In this document: positions 22,402-31,380 of the stretch, one piece after another
Numbering within the stretch: position 1 is the stretch's first letter
How the letters are laid out: each line of letters begins with the position of its first letter
Assembly: GCF_002102345.1 (NCBI RefSeq)
Contig: NZ_LQPP01000029.1
Span: 124,001 to 188,000, forward strand
Reading direction: 5' to 3'
DNA: 64,000 nucleotides
Source: Mycolicibacterium peregrinum
GTDB lineage: Bacteria; Actinomycetota; Actinomycetes; Mycobacteriales; Mycobacteriaceae
Made by a program: the position numbers and the translations under genes
Notes under the pieces: generated by a model
Database searches by the model: none
The model's input: only the letters and a program-made list of their open reading frames with translations
What the model was told of the DNA's origin: nothing

Positions 22402-23414
22402 TCGATCTGCTCGTCGCAGGTGGCGGCCCGGCCGGGCTGGCCACCGCGGTGCACGCGGCACGTGCCGGGCTGGAGACCGTGGTGGTGGAACGCCGGCAGG
22501 GCCCGATCGACAAGGCCTGCGGTGAGGGGCTGATGCCGCACTCGGTCCGGCAGTTGCAGCGGCTGGGTGCGGAGGTAGACGGACGGGCGTTTAGGGGCAT
22601 CCGTTACCTGGACGGGCGGCGCACCGCCGAGGCCAGGTTCCGCGACGGGTCCGGCTACGGGGTGCGTCGCACGGTGCTGCACGCCGCACTGTCGGATGCG
22701 GCGTCGGCGGCCGGGGTCCGGGTGGTCCACGGTGAGGTGGGTGTGGTGACCCAGGACTCGACATCGGTGAGCGCGGCTGGTTTTCGGGCCCGCTACCTGG
22801 CGGCCGCCGATGGTCTGCATTCGCCGATCCGCCGCTCGCTGGGGCTCAGCGGCGGTGAGGGCAGGCGGCGCCGCTGGGGGATTCGGCGTCACGTCCAGAT
22901 CGCCCCGTGGTCGGATTGCGTCGAGGTGTACTGGGGACCCGAGGCCGAGGCGTACGTGACGCCCGTCGGCGAGAACTGCGTCGGGATCGCGATCCTGACG
23001 TCCGAGCGCGGCGGCTTCGAGCAGCACCTCGCGGCGTTTCCGATGCTGGTCGAGCGGATCAATGGCCTTGAGCACGGCCAGGACCGGGCCGCCGGGCCGT
23101 TGCGACAGAAGGTCCGTAATCGCAGCGCGGGGCGGGTGTTGCTGGTCGGGGATGCGGCGGGCTACGTCGATGCGCTGACCGGGGAGGGGATGGGCCTGGC
23201 CTTCGGCGCCGCCGAACTCCTGGTGGGCTGTGTGCGGGCGGACCGGCCCGGTGACTACGACCGGCAGTGGCGCGTGCTGACCCGCCGTTACCGGCTGCTG
23301 ACCGCAGCCCTGTTGCACGGCAGCGGGTTCGGCCCGGTGCGAGCCTGCATCACCCCGGCCTCGGCGGCGCTGCCATCCGTGTTCGCCCGGGTGGTCAATG
23401 CTCTCGGTGAGTAG
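22398..23414 (+). CDS. FAD-dependent monooxygenase/oxidoreductase (SrsC-like)
   Basis: 338-residue class-A flavoprotein. The FAD dinucleotide motif VAGGGPAGLATAVHAARAG is at residues 5-23, followed by the PHBH/GGR-family motif KACGEGLMP, GADGLHSPIR-like AADGLHSPIRR, and the second FAD motif VLLVGDAAGYVDALTGEG. It resembles geranylgeranyl-reductase-like and aromatic-ring hydroxylases. In srsABC the third gene hydroxylates an alkylresorcinol to a quinone precursor. It starts at a GTG overlapping the methyltransferase stop. The last 20 bases overlap the NCS2 permease gene tail-to-tail. Confidence 0.85.
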   Translation: MIDLLVAGGGPAGLATAVHAARAGLETVVVERRQGPIDKACGEGLMPHSVRQLQRLGAEVDGRAFRGIRYLDGRRTAEARFRDGSGYGVRRTVLHAALSDAASAAGVRVVHGEVGVVTQDSTSVSAAGFRARYLAAADGLHSPIRRSLGLSGGEGRRRRWGIRRHVQIAPWSDCVEVYWGPEAEAYVTPVGENCVGIAILTSERGGFEQHLAAFPMLVERINGLEHGQDRAAGPLRQKVRNRSAGRVLLVGDAAGYVDALTGEGMGLAFGAAELLVGCVRADRPGDYDRQWRVLTRRYRLLTAALLHGSGFGPVRACITPASAALPSVFARVVNALGE

Positions 23415-24669
23415 GTTGTGCCAGGTTGCCGAGGTACTCCAGCAGCCGCATGCCGTGGAACACCAGCAGCGCGGCGATGGATCCCAGCGCGATGCCGGTG
23501 AACGTCAGTGAGCCGAGCTGCCAGGTGAAGTCGGCGATCCCGATGATCAGTGGAATCGCCGCGGTCATCTGGTTGACCGGTTTGGAGAAGTCCACGTGAT
23601 TGGTGAGCCAGATCCGCACACCCAGGATGCCGACCAGACCGTAGAGCACGATCGTCGCCCCGCCCAGCACACCCGGTGGGATGGCCGAAATCGCCGCTCC
23701 GACCTTGGGACACAACGACAATGCGATGGCCACGGCCGCGGCGACCCAGTAGGCCGCGGTCGAGTAGACCCGGGTGGCCGCCATCACGCCGATGTTCTCG
23801 GCATAGGTGGTGGTGGCCGAACCGCCGCCGGCGCCGGCCAGTACGGTGGCCACCCCGTCGGCGGCCAGCGCGCGGCCGATCATCGGATCGAGGTCGGTAC
23901 CGGTCATCTGCCCCACAGACTTGACGTGCCCGATGTTCTCGGCGACCAGTGCGATCACCGCGGGCAGGAACAGCGGTAGCACGGCCAGACTGAACTCCGG
24001 CGTGTGGAACTCGGGCAACCCGATCCATGGCGCCGCCGCAATCGCCGCGGTGTCCACGTCGCCGAGGACCAGCGCCAGCAGATACCCGATCACGACCGCG
24101 CCGAAGATCGCCAGCCGGCCGATCAGCCCTTTGAAGAAAGCCAGCGTGGCGACCAGCAACACCAATGTCACCAACCCGACCAGCGGGCCCTTCTCGAAAT
24201 TGGCCTTGGCCGCCGGGGCCAGGTTGAAGCCGATCAGCGCGACGATCGCGCCGGTCACCACCGGTGGCAGGGTCAGGTCGATCCACCGGGTTCCGATCAG
24301 GTGCACCACCGCGCCGATGAGGATCAGCAGCACCCCGACGGCGATCAAACCGCCCAGCGCGCTGCCGGTTCCGTGCGCTGCCACGGCCGCGGTGACCGGG
24401 GCGATCACCGAGAAACTCGACCCAAGATAACTCGGTAACCGGTTGCCGGTGATGAGCAGGAACAGGATGGTCCCGACCCCGGAGAACAGCAGGGTGGTGG
24501 CCGGTGGAAAGCCGGTGAGCACCGGAACCAGGAACGTGGCGCCGAACATGGCGACCACGTGCTGGGCGCCGATGCCGATGGTGCTGGCCCAATCGAGCCG
24601 TTCCCCGGGGTTGACGACGAAGTCGTCGTCGGTGCGGGTCTCGACGTATTTCCAACTCAGCGGAATCAC
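23395..24669 (-). CDS. NCS2-family uracil/xanthine permease
   Basis: 424 residues, about 12-14 TM segments. The NCS2 motif is present as AVIALVAENIGHVKSVG (Glu-Asn), with a second conserved region in GGGSATTTYAENIGVMAATRVYS, which supplies the substrate-binding half-helices. Overall similarity is greater to uracil permeases (UraA) than to xanthine carriers, but the substrate is not proven. The start is GTG at 24669, only 18 bases from the divergent SulP start. The 3' end overlaps the FAD monooxygenase gene by 20 bases. Confidence 0.88.
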   Translation of the reverse strand: MIPLSWKYVETRTDDDFVVNPGERLDWASTIGIGAQHVVAMFGATFLVPVLTGFPPATTLLFSGVGTILFLLITGNRLPSYLGSSFSVIAPVTAAVAAHGTGSALGGLIAVGVLLILIGAVVHLIGTRWIDLTLPPVVTGAIVALIGFNLAPAAKANFEKGPLVGLVTLVLLVATLAFFKGLIGRLAIFGAVVIGYLLALVLGDVDTAAIAAAPWIGLPEFHTPEFSLAVLPLFLPAVIALVAENIGHVKSVGQMTGTDLDPMIGRALAADGVATVLAGAGGGSATTTYAENIGVMAATRVYSTAAYWVAAAVAIALSLCPKVGAAISAIPPGVLGGATIVLYGLVGILGVRIWLTNHVDFSKPVNQMTAAIPLIIGIADFTWQLGSLTFTGIALGSIAALLVFHGMRLLEYLGNLAQPTHREH

Positions 24670-24687
24670 GAGTGTTGACTGAACACC

Positions 24688-26370
24688 ATGAGCGGTCGTC
24701 TCGCACCCCAAACGTGGCTCCCGGGACTGGAGCAGTTCGCCGGCTACCAGCGGTCCTGGCTGCGTGGTGACGTCCTGGCCGGGGTGACGGTGGCGGCCTA
24801 CCTGGTGCCGCAGGTGATGGCGTATGCGACGGTGGCGGGCCTGCCACCCGTCGCCGGGTTGTGGGCGGCGCTGGTGCCGATGGCCGTCTACGCGCTGCTC
24901 GGATCGTCGCGGCAACTGTCGGTCGGTCCGGAATCCACCACGGCATTGATGACGGCGACAGCGTTGGCTCCGCTGGCCATCGGAGATCCGGCGCGGTATG
25001 CCGCCTTGTCGGCCGTGCTGGCGCTGCTGGTCGGAGGCATCTGCCTGGCGGCGGGGCTGTGCCGGCTGGGGTTTCTGGCCGACCTGTTGTCGCGTCCCGT
25101 GCTGGTCGGTTACATGACGGGAGTGGCCGTCATCATGATCAGCGGCCAACTCGGCAAGGTCACGGGCGTCGAGGTCACCGGGGATGAATTCGTCGACCAG
25201 GTCCGCTCGTTCGTCTCCGGACTGGATTCGGTGCACGCGCCTACGGTTGCCCTGTCGGTTGCGGTACTGGCCCTGTTGTTGTTGCTGTACCGGATCGCAC
25301 CACGGTTTCCCGGTCCGCTGGTCGCGGTGCTGGTGGCGACCGCTGTGGTGTGGCTGTTCTCGTTGGAAGACAACGAGATCCGGGTGGTCGGTGGTATTCC
25401 GGCCGGGTTGCCCCATCCCGTTCTGCCGTCGGTGTCGGTGGCCGAACTGACCGCGCTGCTGATTCCGGCGGTCGGCGTCGCGGTCGTGGCGTTCTCCGAC
25501 AACGCCCTGACTGCCCGGACTTTCGCGGCCCGCAAAGGGGAGGTCGTCGACGCAAATGCCGAGCTGCGGGCGCTGGGCGTCTGCAACCTGACAACGGGTG
25601 TCACACAGGGCTTTCCGGTGAGTTCCAGTGGCAGCCGTACCGCGCTCGGAGACGCTGTTGGCAGCCGCACCCAGCTCTATTCGCTGGTGATGCTCGCGAC
25701 GGTGCTACTGGTCATGCTCGCGGGGCGGGATCTGCTGGAGCACTTCCCGATGGCTGCGCTCGGTGCCCTTGTGGTCTACGCCGCGCTGCGGTTGATCGAC
25801 GTGGCCGAGTTCCGGCGGTTGGCCCGGTTCCGGCGTAGCGAACTGTTGCTCGCGGTGGCCACCACGATTGCGGTACTGGGCTTCGGAGTGCTCTACGGCG
25901 TGCTGGTGGCGATTGCCCTGTCGCTCATGGATGCACTTCGGCGAATCGCCCGCCCGCACGACAGTGTGCTCGGGTATGTCCCCGGGGTCGCCGGGATGCA
26001 CGACGTCGACGACTATCCGGACGCCGCGGTGGTTCCGGGGCTGGTGGTCTACCGCTACGACGCCCCGCTGTTCTTCGCCAACGCCGAGGATTTCCGGGAA
26101 CGTGCGCTGGCCGCGGTCGCGGACGCCGTCGGTGCGGTGGAGTGGTTCGTCCTGAATGCCGAGGCGCAGGTGGATCCCGATCTCACCGCAGTCGATGCGC
26201 TGGAGCAGTTGCGCCGCGAGCTGGATGCACGGGGCATCGTGTTCGCGATGGCCCGGGTCAAATCCGATCTGCGCGACGACCTGGTGGCAGCCGGCTTTAT
26301 CGACCGCGTCGGCGCCGACCGGATCTTCCCCACCCTGCCGACTGCGGTGGAGGCGTTCAGGAACCGTTGA
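24688..26370 (+). CDS. SulP-family anion transporter with STAS domain
   Basis: 560 residues. The N-terminal sulfate-transporter core has about 11-14 TM segments (AAYLVPQVMAYATVAGLPPVAGLWA is the classic SulP signature, residues 31-55). A cytoplasmic STAS domain begins near residue 435 (VPGLVVYRYDAPLFFANAEDF), like Rv1739c. Bacterial SulP proteins carry sulfate, bicarbonate or dicarboxylates, and no gene here fixes the substrate. It starts 18 bases from the divergent NCS2 permease; a GTGTT/AACAC palindrome (24672-24686) fills that gap. Confidence 0.92.
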   Translation: MSGRLAPQTWLPGLEQFAGYQRSWLRGDVLAGVTVAAYLVPQVMAYATVAGLPPVAGLWAALVPMAVYALLGSSRQLSVGPESTTALMTATALAPLAIGDPARYAALSAVLALLVGGICLAAGLCRLGFLADLLSRPVLVGYMTGVAVIMISGQLGKVTGVEVTGDEFVDQVRSFVSGLDSVHAPTVALSVAVLALLLLLYRIAPRFPGPLVAVLVATAVVWLFSLEDNEIRVVGGIPAGLPHPVLPSVSVAELTALLIPAVGVAVVAFSDNALTARTFAARKGEVVDANAELRALGVCNLTTGVTQGFPVSSSGSRTALGDAVGSRTQLYSLVMLATVLLVMLAGRDLLEHFPMAALGALVVYAALRLIDVAEFRRLARFRRSELLLAVATTIAVLGFGVLYGVLVAIALSLMDALRRIARPHDSVLGYVPGVAGMHDVDDYPDAAVVPGLVVYRYDAPLFFANAEDFRERALAAVADAVGAVEWFVLNAEAQVDPDLTAVDALEQLRRELDARGIVFAMARVKSDLRDDLVAAGFIDRVGADRIFPTLPTAVEAFRNR

Positions 26371-26382
26371 GCTCCGGGCAGG

Positions 26383-27600
26383 TCAGCGGTGGCGCACGCC
26401 ATAGATCACCGCACCGAGCGCGACCACCGCCAGCCCGGCGAGCACCGAAGCCAGAGGCAGCGAAAAGGCCAGCACCAGACAGCCGACCAGGCCGAGTGCC
26501 GGAATACCCCTCCGGCCCAGAGTCCAGGCGGCGGCGTTTGCGATCGCGTAGTACAGCAGCACAGCGAACGACGAAAACCCTATCGCCCCACGCAGATCCA
26601 CCACGGCGGCCAGGATGGCCACGACAATGCCGACCAGCACTTCGGCCCGATGCGGCACGGCGAACCGCGGGTGTACGGCGGCCAGTGCGTGCGGCAGGTG
26701 ATGGTCGCGGGCCATCGCCAGCGTCGTGCGCGACACCCCGAGAATCAGGGCCAGCAGCGAGCCCAGCGCCGCCACCGCCGCTCCGGCCCGCACCACGGGT
26801 TGCCACTGCGGGGCGCCTGCGGCGGCCACGGCATCGGCCAGCGGCGCGGGCGCGGATGCCAGGCCCGAACTGCCCAGGACCGACAGCGCCGCGACGGCCA
26901 CCACAGCGTAGATCACCAGCGCGATACCGAGTGCGATCGGAATCGCGCGCGGAATGGTGCGCGCCGGGTCCCGGACTTCTTCGCCCAGTGTGGCGATCCG
27001 GGCATAGCCGGCGAACGCGAAGAACAGCAGGCCCGCGGCCTGCAGCACGCCGCGGGCACCGACGTCGTCACCGATCTCCAGTCGGGAGAGGTCAGTGCTG
27101 CCGGAACCGGCGATGATCACCACGACCGCGCTCAGGACCGCCAGCACGCACGCGACGATGATCCGGGTGAGCAAGGCCGACTTCTGGATACCGGTGTAGT
27201 TCACGGCCGTCAACGCCACGACGGCGGCCACCGCCACGGCATGCGCCCATTGGGGCCAGACGTAGAGCCCGACCGTCAAGGCCATCGCCGCGCATGACGC
27301 GGTCTTGCCGACGATGAAACTCCACCCGGCCGTGTAGCCCCAGAACTCGCCGAGACGTTCGCGCCCGTAGACATAGGTGCCGCCGGACTGCGGGTAGCGC
27401 GCGGCCAACCGCGCCGAGGATGTCGCGTTGCAGTAGGCGACGACGGCGGCGACGGCGAGGCCGATGAGCAGTCCGGTTCCGGCCGCGGCTGCTGCCGGGG
27501 CCAGGGCCGCGAAAATGCCCGCCCCCACCATGGAGCCCAGGCCGATCACGACAGCGTCGATGGTCCCGAGTCTGCGTTGCAGCCCGCCGGGCGTGGTCAC
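26383..27600 (-). CDS. APC-family amino acid/amine permease
   Basis: 405 residues with about 11-12 TM segments. The APC start motif is IGLGSMVGAGIFAALAPAA (TM1), followed by ARYPQSGGTYVYGRERLG (TM3) and FAFAGYARIATLGEEVRDPARTIPRAI (TM6 region, read in two parts), the family hallmark. It is a broad amino acid importer or antiporter of unknown substrate. The start is GTG at 27600. It is convergent with SulP, with 12 bases between stops. Confidence 0.9.
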   Translation of the reverse strand: MTTPGGLQRRLGTIDAVVIGLGSMVGAGIFAALAPAAAAAGTGLLIGLAVAAVVAYCNATSSARLAARYPQSGGTYVYGRERLGEFWGYTAGWSFIVGKTASCAAMALTVGLYVWPQWAHAVAVAAVVALTAVNYTGIQKSALLTRIIVACVLAVLSAVVVIIAGSGSTDLSRLEIGDDVGARGVLQAAGLLFFAFAGYARIATLGEEVRDPARTIPRAIPIALGIALVIYAVVAVAALSVLGSSGLASAPAPLADAVAAAGAPQWQPVVRAGAAVAALGSLLALILGVSRTTLAMARDHHLPHALAAVHPRFAVPHRAEVLVGIVVAILAAVVDLRGAIGFSSFAVLLYYAIANAAAWTLGRRGIPALGLVGCLVLAFSLPLASVLAGLAVVALGAVIYGVRHR

Positions 27601-27624
27601 CCCGCGATAGTAGTGCCGTGCCTC

Positions 27625-28263
27625 TTATCCGGCAGGTCGGCGTGGATGAAAGAAGACACCTTCAGCGCGGACCGTGATGCCGTCCGGGGTGGCGAGGTGA
27701 CCGACCGCAAACGTCTTGACACCCTCTACCCGGTCGATGTGCGCTTCGGCGCGAACAGGTCCGAGCCGAGTGCCGGCTTCGTAGCGGAGGGTAAGAGTGC
27801 CGGTCACGGCCGGCTGCCCTGGCTTGTGCGCCGTTGCGCCGAGGACGTGGTCGAGGAGGAGCGCGCAGATTCCACCATGCACGTGGCCCGCGGGCCCTTC
27901 GTATGCCGCGCCGAGCGTCACGTCGGCCCAAACTCGCCCGTCGGACTCGTGGTGGACCACCAACGGCGGAGCCACGGCATTGCGGAGCCCGATGACGGCG
28001 TTGCCCCACGCCAGTGATCGGCCGTCGACGGCTTGTTGCACACCGAACGAAGCGGGGATCAGCGACTGGCTGAGTTCGCTTGCGGCCGCATCGATTTTCG
28101 CCTTGGCGGATAGGAGAGTGTCGAGATCGGCTTGACTTCGGATGGTCGCATCGACGAGTCGGCGGACGGATTCGGTGATGGATGCGTAAAGCGCTTCTGG
28201 GACATGGGTTTCGCTGTGTATGGACAATCCCTCACTCCGTCGTGGAATCGAGTCGGCGGTCAT
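27625..28263 (-). CDS. PaaI-type hotdog thioesterase
   Basis: 212 residues. The C-terminal 140 residues form a hotdog-fold acyl-CoA thioesterase with GPAGHVHGGICALLLDHVLGATAH, where the HGG motif and acidic residue are the family active site, and TGTLTLRYEAGTRLGPV. An N-terminal helical extension (about 60 residues) is common in mycobacterial members. The ATG at 28263 overlaps the HsaB-like gene by 32 bases; a TTG at 28227 with GGAG upstream is an alternative. Co-transcription with the flavin reductase is likely. The substrate is unknown. Confidence 0.82.
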   Translation of the reverse strand: MTADSIPRRSEGLSIHSETHVPEALYASITESVRRLVDATIRSQADLDTLLSAKAKIDAAASELSQSLIPASFGVQQAVDGRSLAWGNAVIGLRNAVAPPLVVHHESDGRVWADVTLGAAYEGPAGHVHGGICALLLDHVLGATAHKPGQPAVTGTLTLRYEAGTRLGPVRAEAHIDRVEGVKTFAVGHLATPDGITVRAEGVFFHPRRPAG

Positions 28264-28768
28264 CGAAGCCACCGTAATCACCGCGGTAGAACAACAACGG
28301 CTGTCCGCCATGGGCGCTCAACGAGGTGACATGGGCGACGACGATGGTGTGGTCGCCGGCGCCGTGCTCGTATTCAAGGTCGGCTTCGATGGTGGCCAAC
28401 GTGTCGTGCAGGCGCGGGGCGCCATTGTTGGCCGGGCTCCACTGGACTCCCGCGAACTTGTCCTCGCTGCTGCGTGCGAACTGAGCGCATACCGCTTGCT
28501 GATGGCCGGCCAGGATGTTGATACACATCCGCCCGGAGGCTCGGATGAGAGGCCACGTCGAGGAAGATCGCGACGGGCAGAACGACACATAGGGCGGCTC
28601 CAGCGACACCGACGTCACCGATTGGCAGGTGAAACCCAGCGGTCGTTGCCCGTCGTGACCGGTGATGACGGCGATGCCGGTGCAGAAGTGGCCCAGTACC
28701 GCCCGCATGTCCTGGGGGCCTGGTCGTTGGGGTGGGCTGCCCAGTGTCGCAGTGTTATCGAGTCCCAT
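28232..28768 (-). CDS. HsaB-like flavin reductase
   Basis: 178 residues, flavin-reductase (FMN-binding split-barrel) fold. It closely follows HsaB, the reductase of the 3-HSA monooxygenase in cholesterol catabolism: RAVLGHFCTGIAVIT, GFTCQSVTSVSLEPPYVSFCPS, ASGRMCINILA, DKFAGVQWSP and PLLFYRGDYGGF. It would supply reduced flavin to a two-component monooxygenase. No oxygenase adjoins it; an HsaA-like partner gene lies at the far right edge of the window. The ATG at 28768 has a GAGGGAGA ribosome-binding site. It is divergent from the PadR regulator. Confidence 0.85.
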   Translation of the reverse strand: MGLDNTATLGSPPQRPGPQDMRAVLGHFCTGIAVITGHDGQRPLGFTCQSVTSVSLEPPYVSFCPSRSSSTWPLIRASGRMCINILAGHQQAVCAQFARSSEDKFAGVQWSPANNGAPRLHDTLATIEADLEYEHGAGDHTIVVAHVTSLSAHGGQPLLFYRGDYGGFDDRRLDSTTE

Positions 28769-28893
28769 CGCTGCGTCTCCCTCATCTCGTGTCCTCAACC
28801 AGATTCGTCGAGACATGGACCGCGGGCAACGGTGTCTCCCGGTCAGTGGTTCGGCCCGAGAGGTGTCGTGACCTCGATTGTTACCCTTGCACC
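28769..28893. promoter_or_regulatory. Divergent promoter region, flavin reductase / PadR
   Basis: 125-base spacer with a 6-bp inverted repeat GAGACA (28810-28815) / TGTCTC (28833-28838), centre spacing 17 bases. This is a candidate operator for the adjacent PadR regulator. No clear -10/-35 pair could be chosen. Confidence 0.35.
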
Positions 28894-29559
28894 ATGGAAG
28901 AATCCGAGCAGACAGCCAAGCCGGCGCTGGCCGCGAACAGCTGGGCGCTGCTCGGGTTGCTGTCGTACGAGCAGGAACTCTCCGGTTACGACATCCGCAA
29001 ATGGCTCCACTGGAGCATGCGCTTTTACTACGGCAGCCCCGCTTACAGCCAGATCTACTCCGATCTGAAAAAGCTCGAAAAGATGGGCTACCTCACCTCG
29101 CGGGTCGACGGCACCGGTACGCGCAACCGCCGCCTCTACAAGATCACGCAGTCCGGCCTGGACGCCGTCACGCAGTGGGCACGGAAGACGCCACCGGATC
29201 CGCCGTCGTTGAAGCACCCGGCACTCATGCGGGTGACGATGGGTCACCTGAGTGACCCCGCCACGCTGAAGCAGATACTCCAGGAGCACCTGGCCTACGT
29301 CGATGAGATGCAACGCGACGCCGCCAAAGACGCCCGTTGGGCCGGCGTCAATCCGTCATGGGCATACGCCAAGATCGCGTTGGATTGGGCGGATCGCTAC
29401 TACGCGTCCGAACGGGAACTCACGCTGCAACTCATCAAAGATCTCGACGAGGCCGAGGCCAACTTCCCGAAAGTCGGTGAAGGCGCCAAGATCCCGTGGC
29501 CAGACCCTTCGTACTGGTACGAGATCGAGAAGAAAGCCGACGCCGAAGACGCCGACTGA
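28894..29559 (+). CDS. PadR-family transcriptional regulator
   Basis: 221 residues. The N-terminal winged helix-turn-helix (LLGLLSYEQELSGYDIRKWL, residues about 19-38, and SQIYSDLKKLEKMGYLTSRV) is followed by a long C-terminal helical domain rich in charged residues (AYVDEMQRDAAKDARW), as in PadR/Vir-type regulators that dimerise and sense small aromatics. It is divergent from the HsaB-like reductase and thioesterase, the likely targets. The KstD-like gene is convergent 15 bases away. Confidence 0.9.
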   Translation: MEESEQTAKPALAANSWALLGLLSYEQELSGYDIRKWLHWSMRFYYGSPAYSQIYSDLKKLEKMGYLTSRVDGTGTRNRRLYKITQSGLDAVTQWARKTPPDPPSLKHPALMRVTMGHLSDPATLKQILQEHLAYVDEMQRDAAKDARWAGVNPSWAYAKIALDWADRYYASERELTLQLIKDLDEAEANFPKVGEGAKIPWPDPSYWYEIEKKADAEDAD

Positions 29560-29574
29560 CTTCCGCCCGTCGTG

Positions 29575-31278
29575 TTACCTTCCCGCCGCGTCGAGTGCTG
29601 CGATGTAGCCGTAGACCAACCCCTGTGCGATGGTCGCCCCGGCACCGGGATAGGTATTGCCGAATGCGTTGGCGGCGGTGTTGCCGATCGCATAAAGCCC
29701 GTCGATGACGGTGCCGTCCTCGCGAAGCACGTGTGCTTGGGCGTCCGCTCGTAGGCCGCCACAGGTACCCAGGTCGCTGAGCACCATCTTGACCGCGTAG
29801 AACGGGCCTTTGACCAGCGGCCGCAGGTTGGGGTTCGGCGTGACCGTGGGGTCGCCGTAGTAACGGTCGTAGGCACTGCGGCCGCGTTCGAAGTCGGGAT
29901 CCTCACCGGCGAAAGAGTTCTCGTTGAACCGCCTGACAGTGGCCGAGAAGCTGTCGTCCGGCACCCGCATCTTGGCTGCCAGCTCGGTGAAATTGTCTGC
30001 CTTGACCGCGATTCCGGCGTCATACCAGGTCTGGGGGATCGGCATGCGGGGAAACAGTTCGGCGGCAAAGACGTAACTGTTGCGGTACTGCTGATCGAAC
30101 ACGATCCACATGCTTTCGACCGGGTTTCCCGAAGCTTCCCGTTCCAGTACGCGTTGCCCGAAGCTCATGTAGTCGGCCGATTCGTTGGCGAACCGATGAC
30201 CGTCCTGGTCGACGATGAACGATCCGGGCAGCGACCGCTCGGCGAGCATCACCGCAGGAGCTGCTCCGGGAAGTGGCGCCACCGCGGGGAACCACCATGA
30301 TTGATCCATCAAGGCGATGTCGGCGCCGACGTCTTGTCCCAGTCGGATGGCGTCTCCGGTGTTGGATTCGGCACCGAGGCTGAGATTGCTTCCGAGCGAC
30401 TCGGATTGGAACTTGCGACGCATCTTCATGTCGTGATCGAAACCGCCGGCGGCGAGTACGACGCCGCGTCGGGCGGTGACGGTGAAGGTCTTGTCGCCAT
30501 GCTCGACGACGGCGCCGGTGACGCGGCCTCCGTCGGTGACCAGCTCGGTCAGTGAGGTGTCGAGCCAGATCGGAATGCCGGCCCGGATCGCCCCGGCGAA
30601 CAATCCGGCGGCCAGGGCCTGACCACCGGCGGCGTAACGCCTACCGAGGGCGAGCCCGCCGATGCCCTGCGCAAGTCGTTTGGCGATGGTGGGTAGCCCT
30701 TTTCGTGGCACCCGGCTCATCAGATTCAGCCAGCGGTAGTCGGCACCGGTGGTCGGCATCGGAATCTTGACTTCCATGACCCCGGGCCGTAGGTCGGCCA
30801 GGTATTCGCCGAGCACGGCCGTGTTGAGCGGGCGGCATTCGCAGGTGCGCCCCGCCGCCGATCCACCGGGTGCCTCGGGGTGATAGTCGGAGTACTCCTT
30901 GGCCCAGAACAACTTCATGGGTGTGGTTCGGCGCAACATTTCGACCGTGGCCGGCAGGTTGTCGAGGTATGCGGCGGAGCGCTCCCGTGGTGCGGAATCC
31001 CCGACGACCGACTCCAGGTACGTGTGTGCCCGAGACACGGGGTCGTTGCCACCGCAGTCCTCGATCACCGGGCTCGACGGCAGCCAGAGCGCGCCACCGG
31101 ACCGGGCCGTCGAACCGCCGACGTAGGACGACTTCTCGACGACGAGAACAGACAATCCCTGCTCGCGCGCTGCCAGGGCCGCGGCCAGGCCGGTACCGGA
31201 TCCGACGACGAGAAGGTCGACGTCGGTGGCGGCAACGGTCAGTCCGGCGGGAATGGTCTTGTGGGTGGTGGCGGTCAC
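29575..31278 (-). CDS. KstD-like FAD-dependent 3-ketosteroid dehydrogenase
   Basis: 567 residues, FAD_binding_2/KstD family. The FAD motif LLVVGSGTGLAAALAAREQG is near residues 21-40. GGSTARSGGALWLP and the C-terminal GLYAIGNTAANAFGNTYPGAG match the KstD substrate/flavin region. KstD introduces the delta-1 double bond of 3-ketosteroids, and with KshA opens ring B. It is divergent from the KshA-like gene (102 bases), which supports a steroid or steroid-like substrate. GTG 31278 is preferred; a TTG at 31308 is an alternative. The exact substrate is unproven, since the family also includes fumarate-reductase-like enzymes. Confidence 0.8.
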   Translation of the reverse strand: MTATTHKTIPAGLTVAATDVDLLVVGSGTGLAAALAAREQGLSVLVVEKSSYVGGSTARSGGALWLPSSPVIEDCGGNDPVSRAHTYLESVVGDSAPRERSAAYLDNLPATVEMLRRTTPMKLFWAKEYSDYHPEAPGGSAAGRTCECRPLNTAVLGEYLADLRPGVMEVKIPMPTTGADYRWLNLMSRVPRKGLPTIAKRLAQGIGGLALGRRYAAGGQALAAGLFAGAIRAGIPIWLDTSLTELVTDGGRVTGAVVEHGDKTFTVTARRGVVLAAGGFDHDMKMRRKFQSESLGSNLSLGAESNTGDAIRLGQDVGADIALMDQSWWFPAVAPLPGAAPAVMLAERSLPGSFIVDQDGHRFANESADYMSFGQRVLEREASGNPVESMWIVFDQQYRNSYVFAAELFPRMPIPQTWYDAGIAVKADNFTELAAKMRVPDDSFSATVRRFNENSFAGEDPDFERGRSAYDRYYGDPTVTPNPNLRPLVKGPFYAVKMVLSDLGTCGGLRADAQAHVLREDGTVIDGLYAIGNTAANAFGNTYPGAGATIAQGLVYGYIAALDAAGR

Positions 31279-31380
31279 GACCGGAGACGATAGGGCGACA
31301 ACCGGCAAAGTTGATTCCAGTCTCCTGTTGAGCGGAACACTGACCTTCCCGCCAGTCCGTCACCGCAGTTCAATGGGGCC

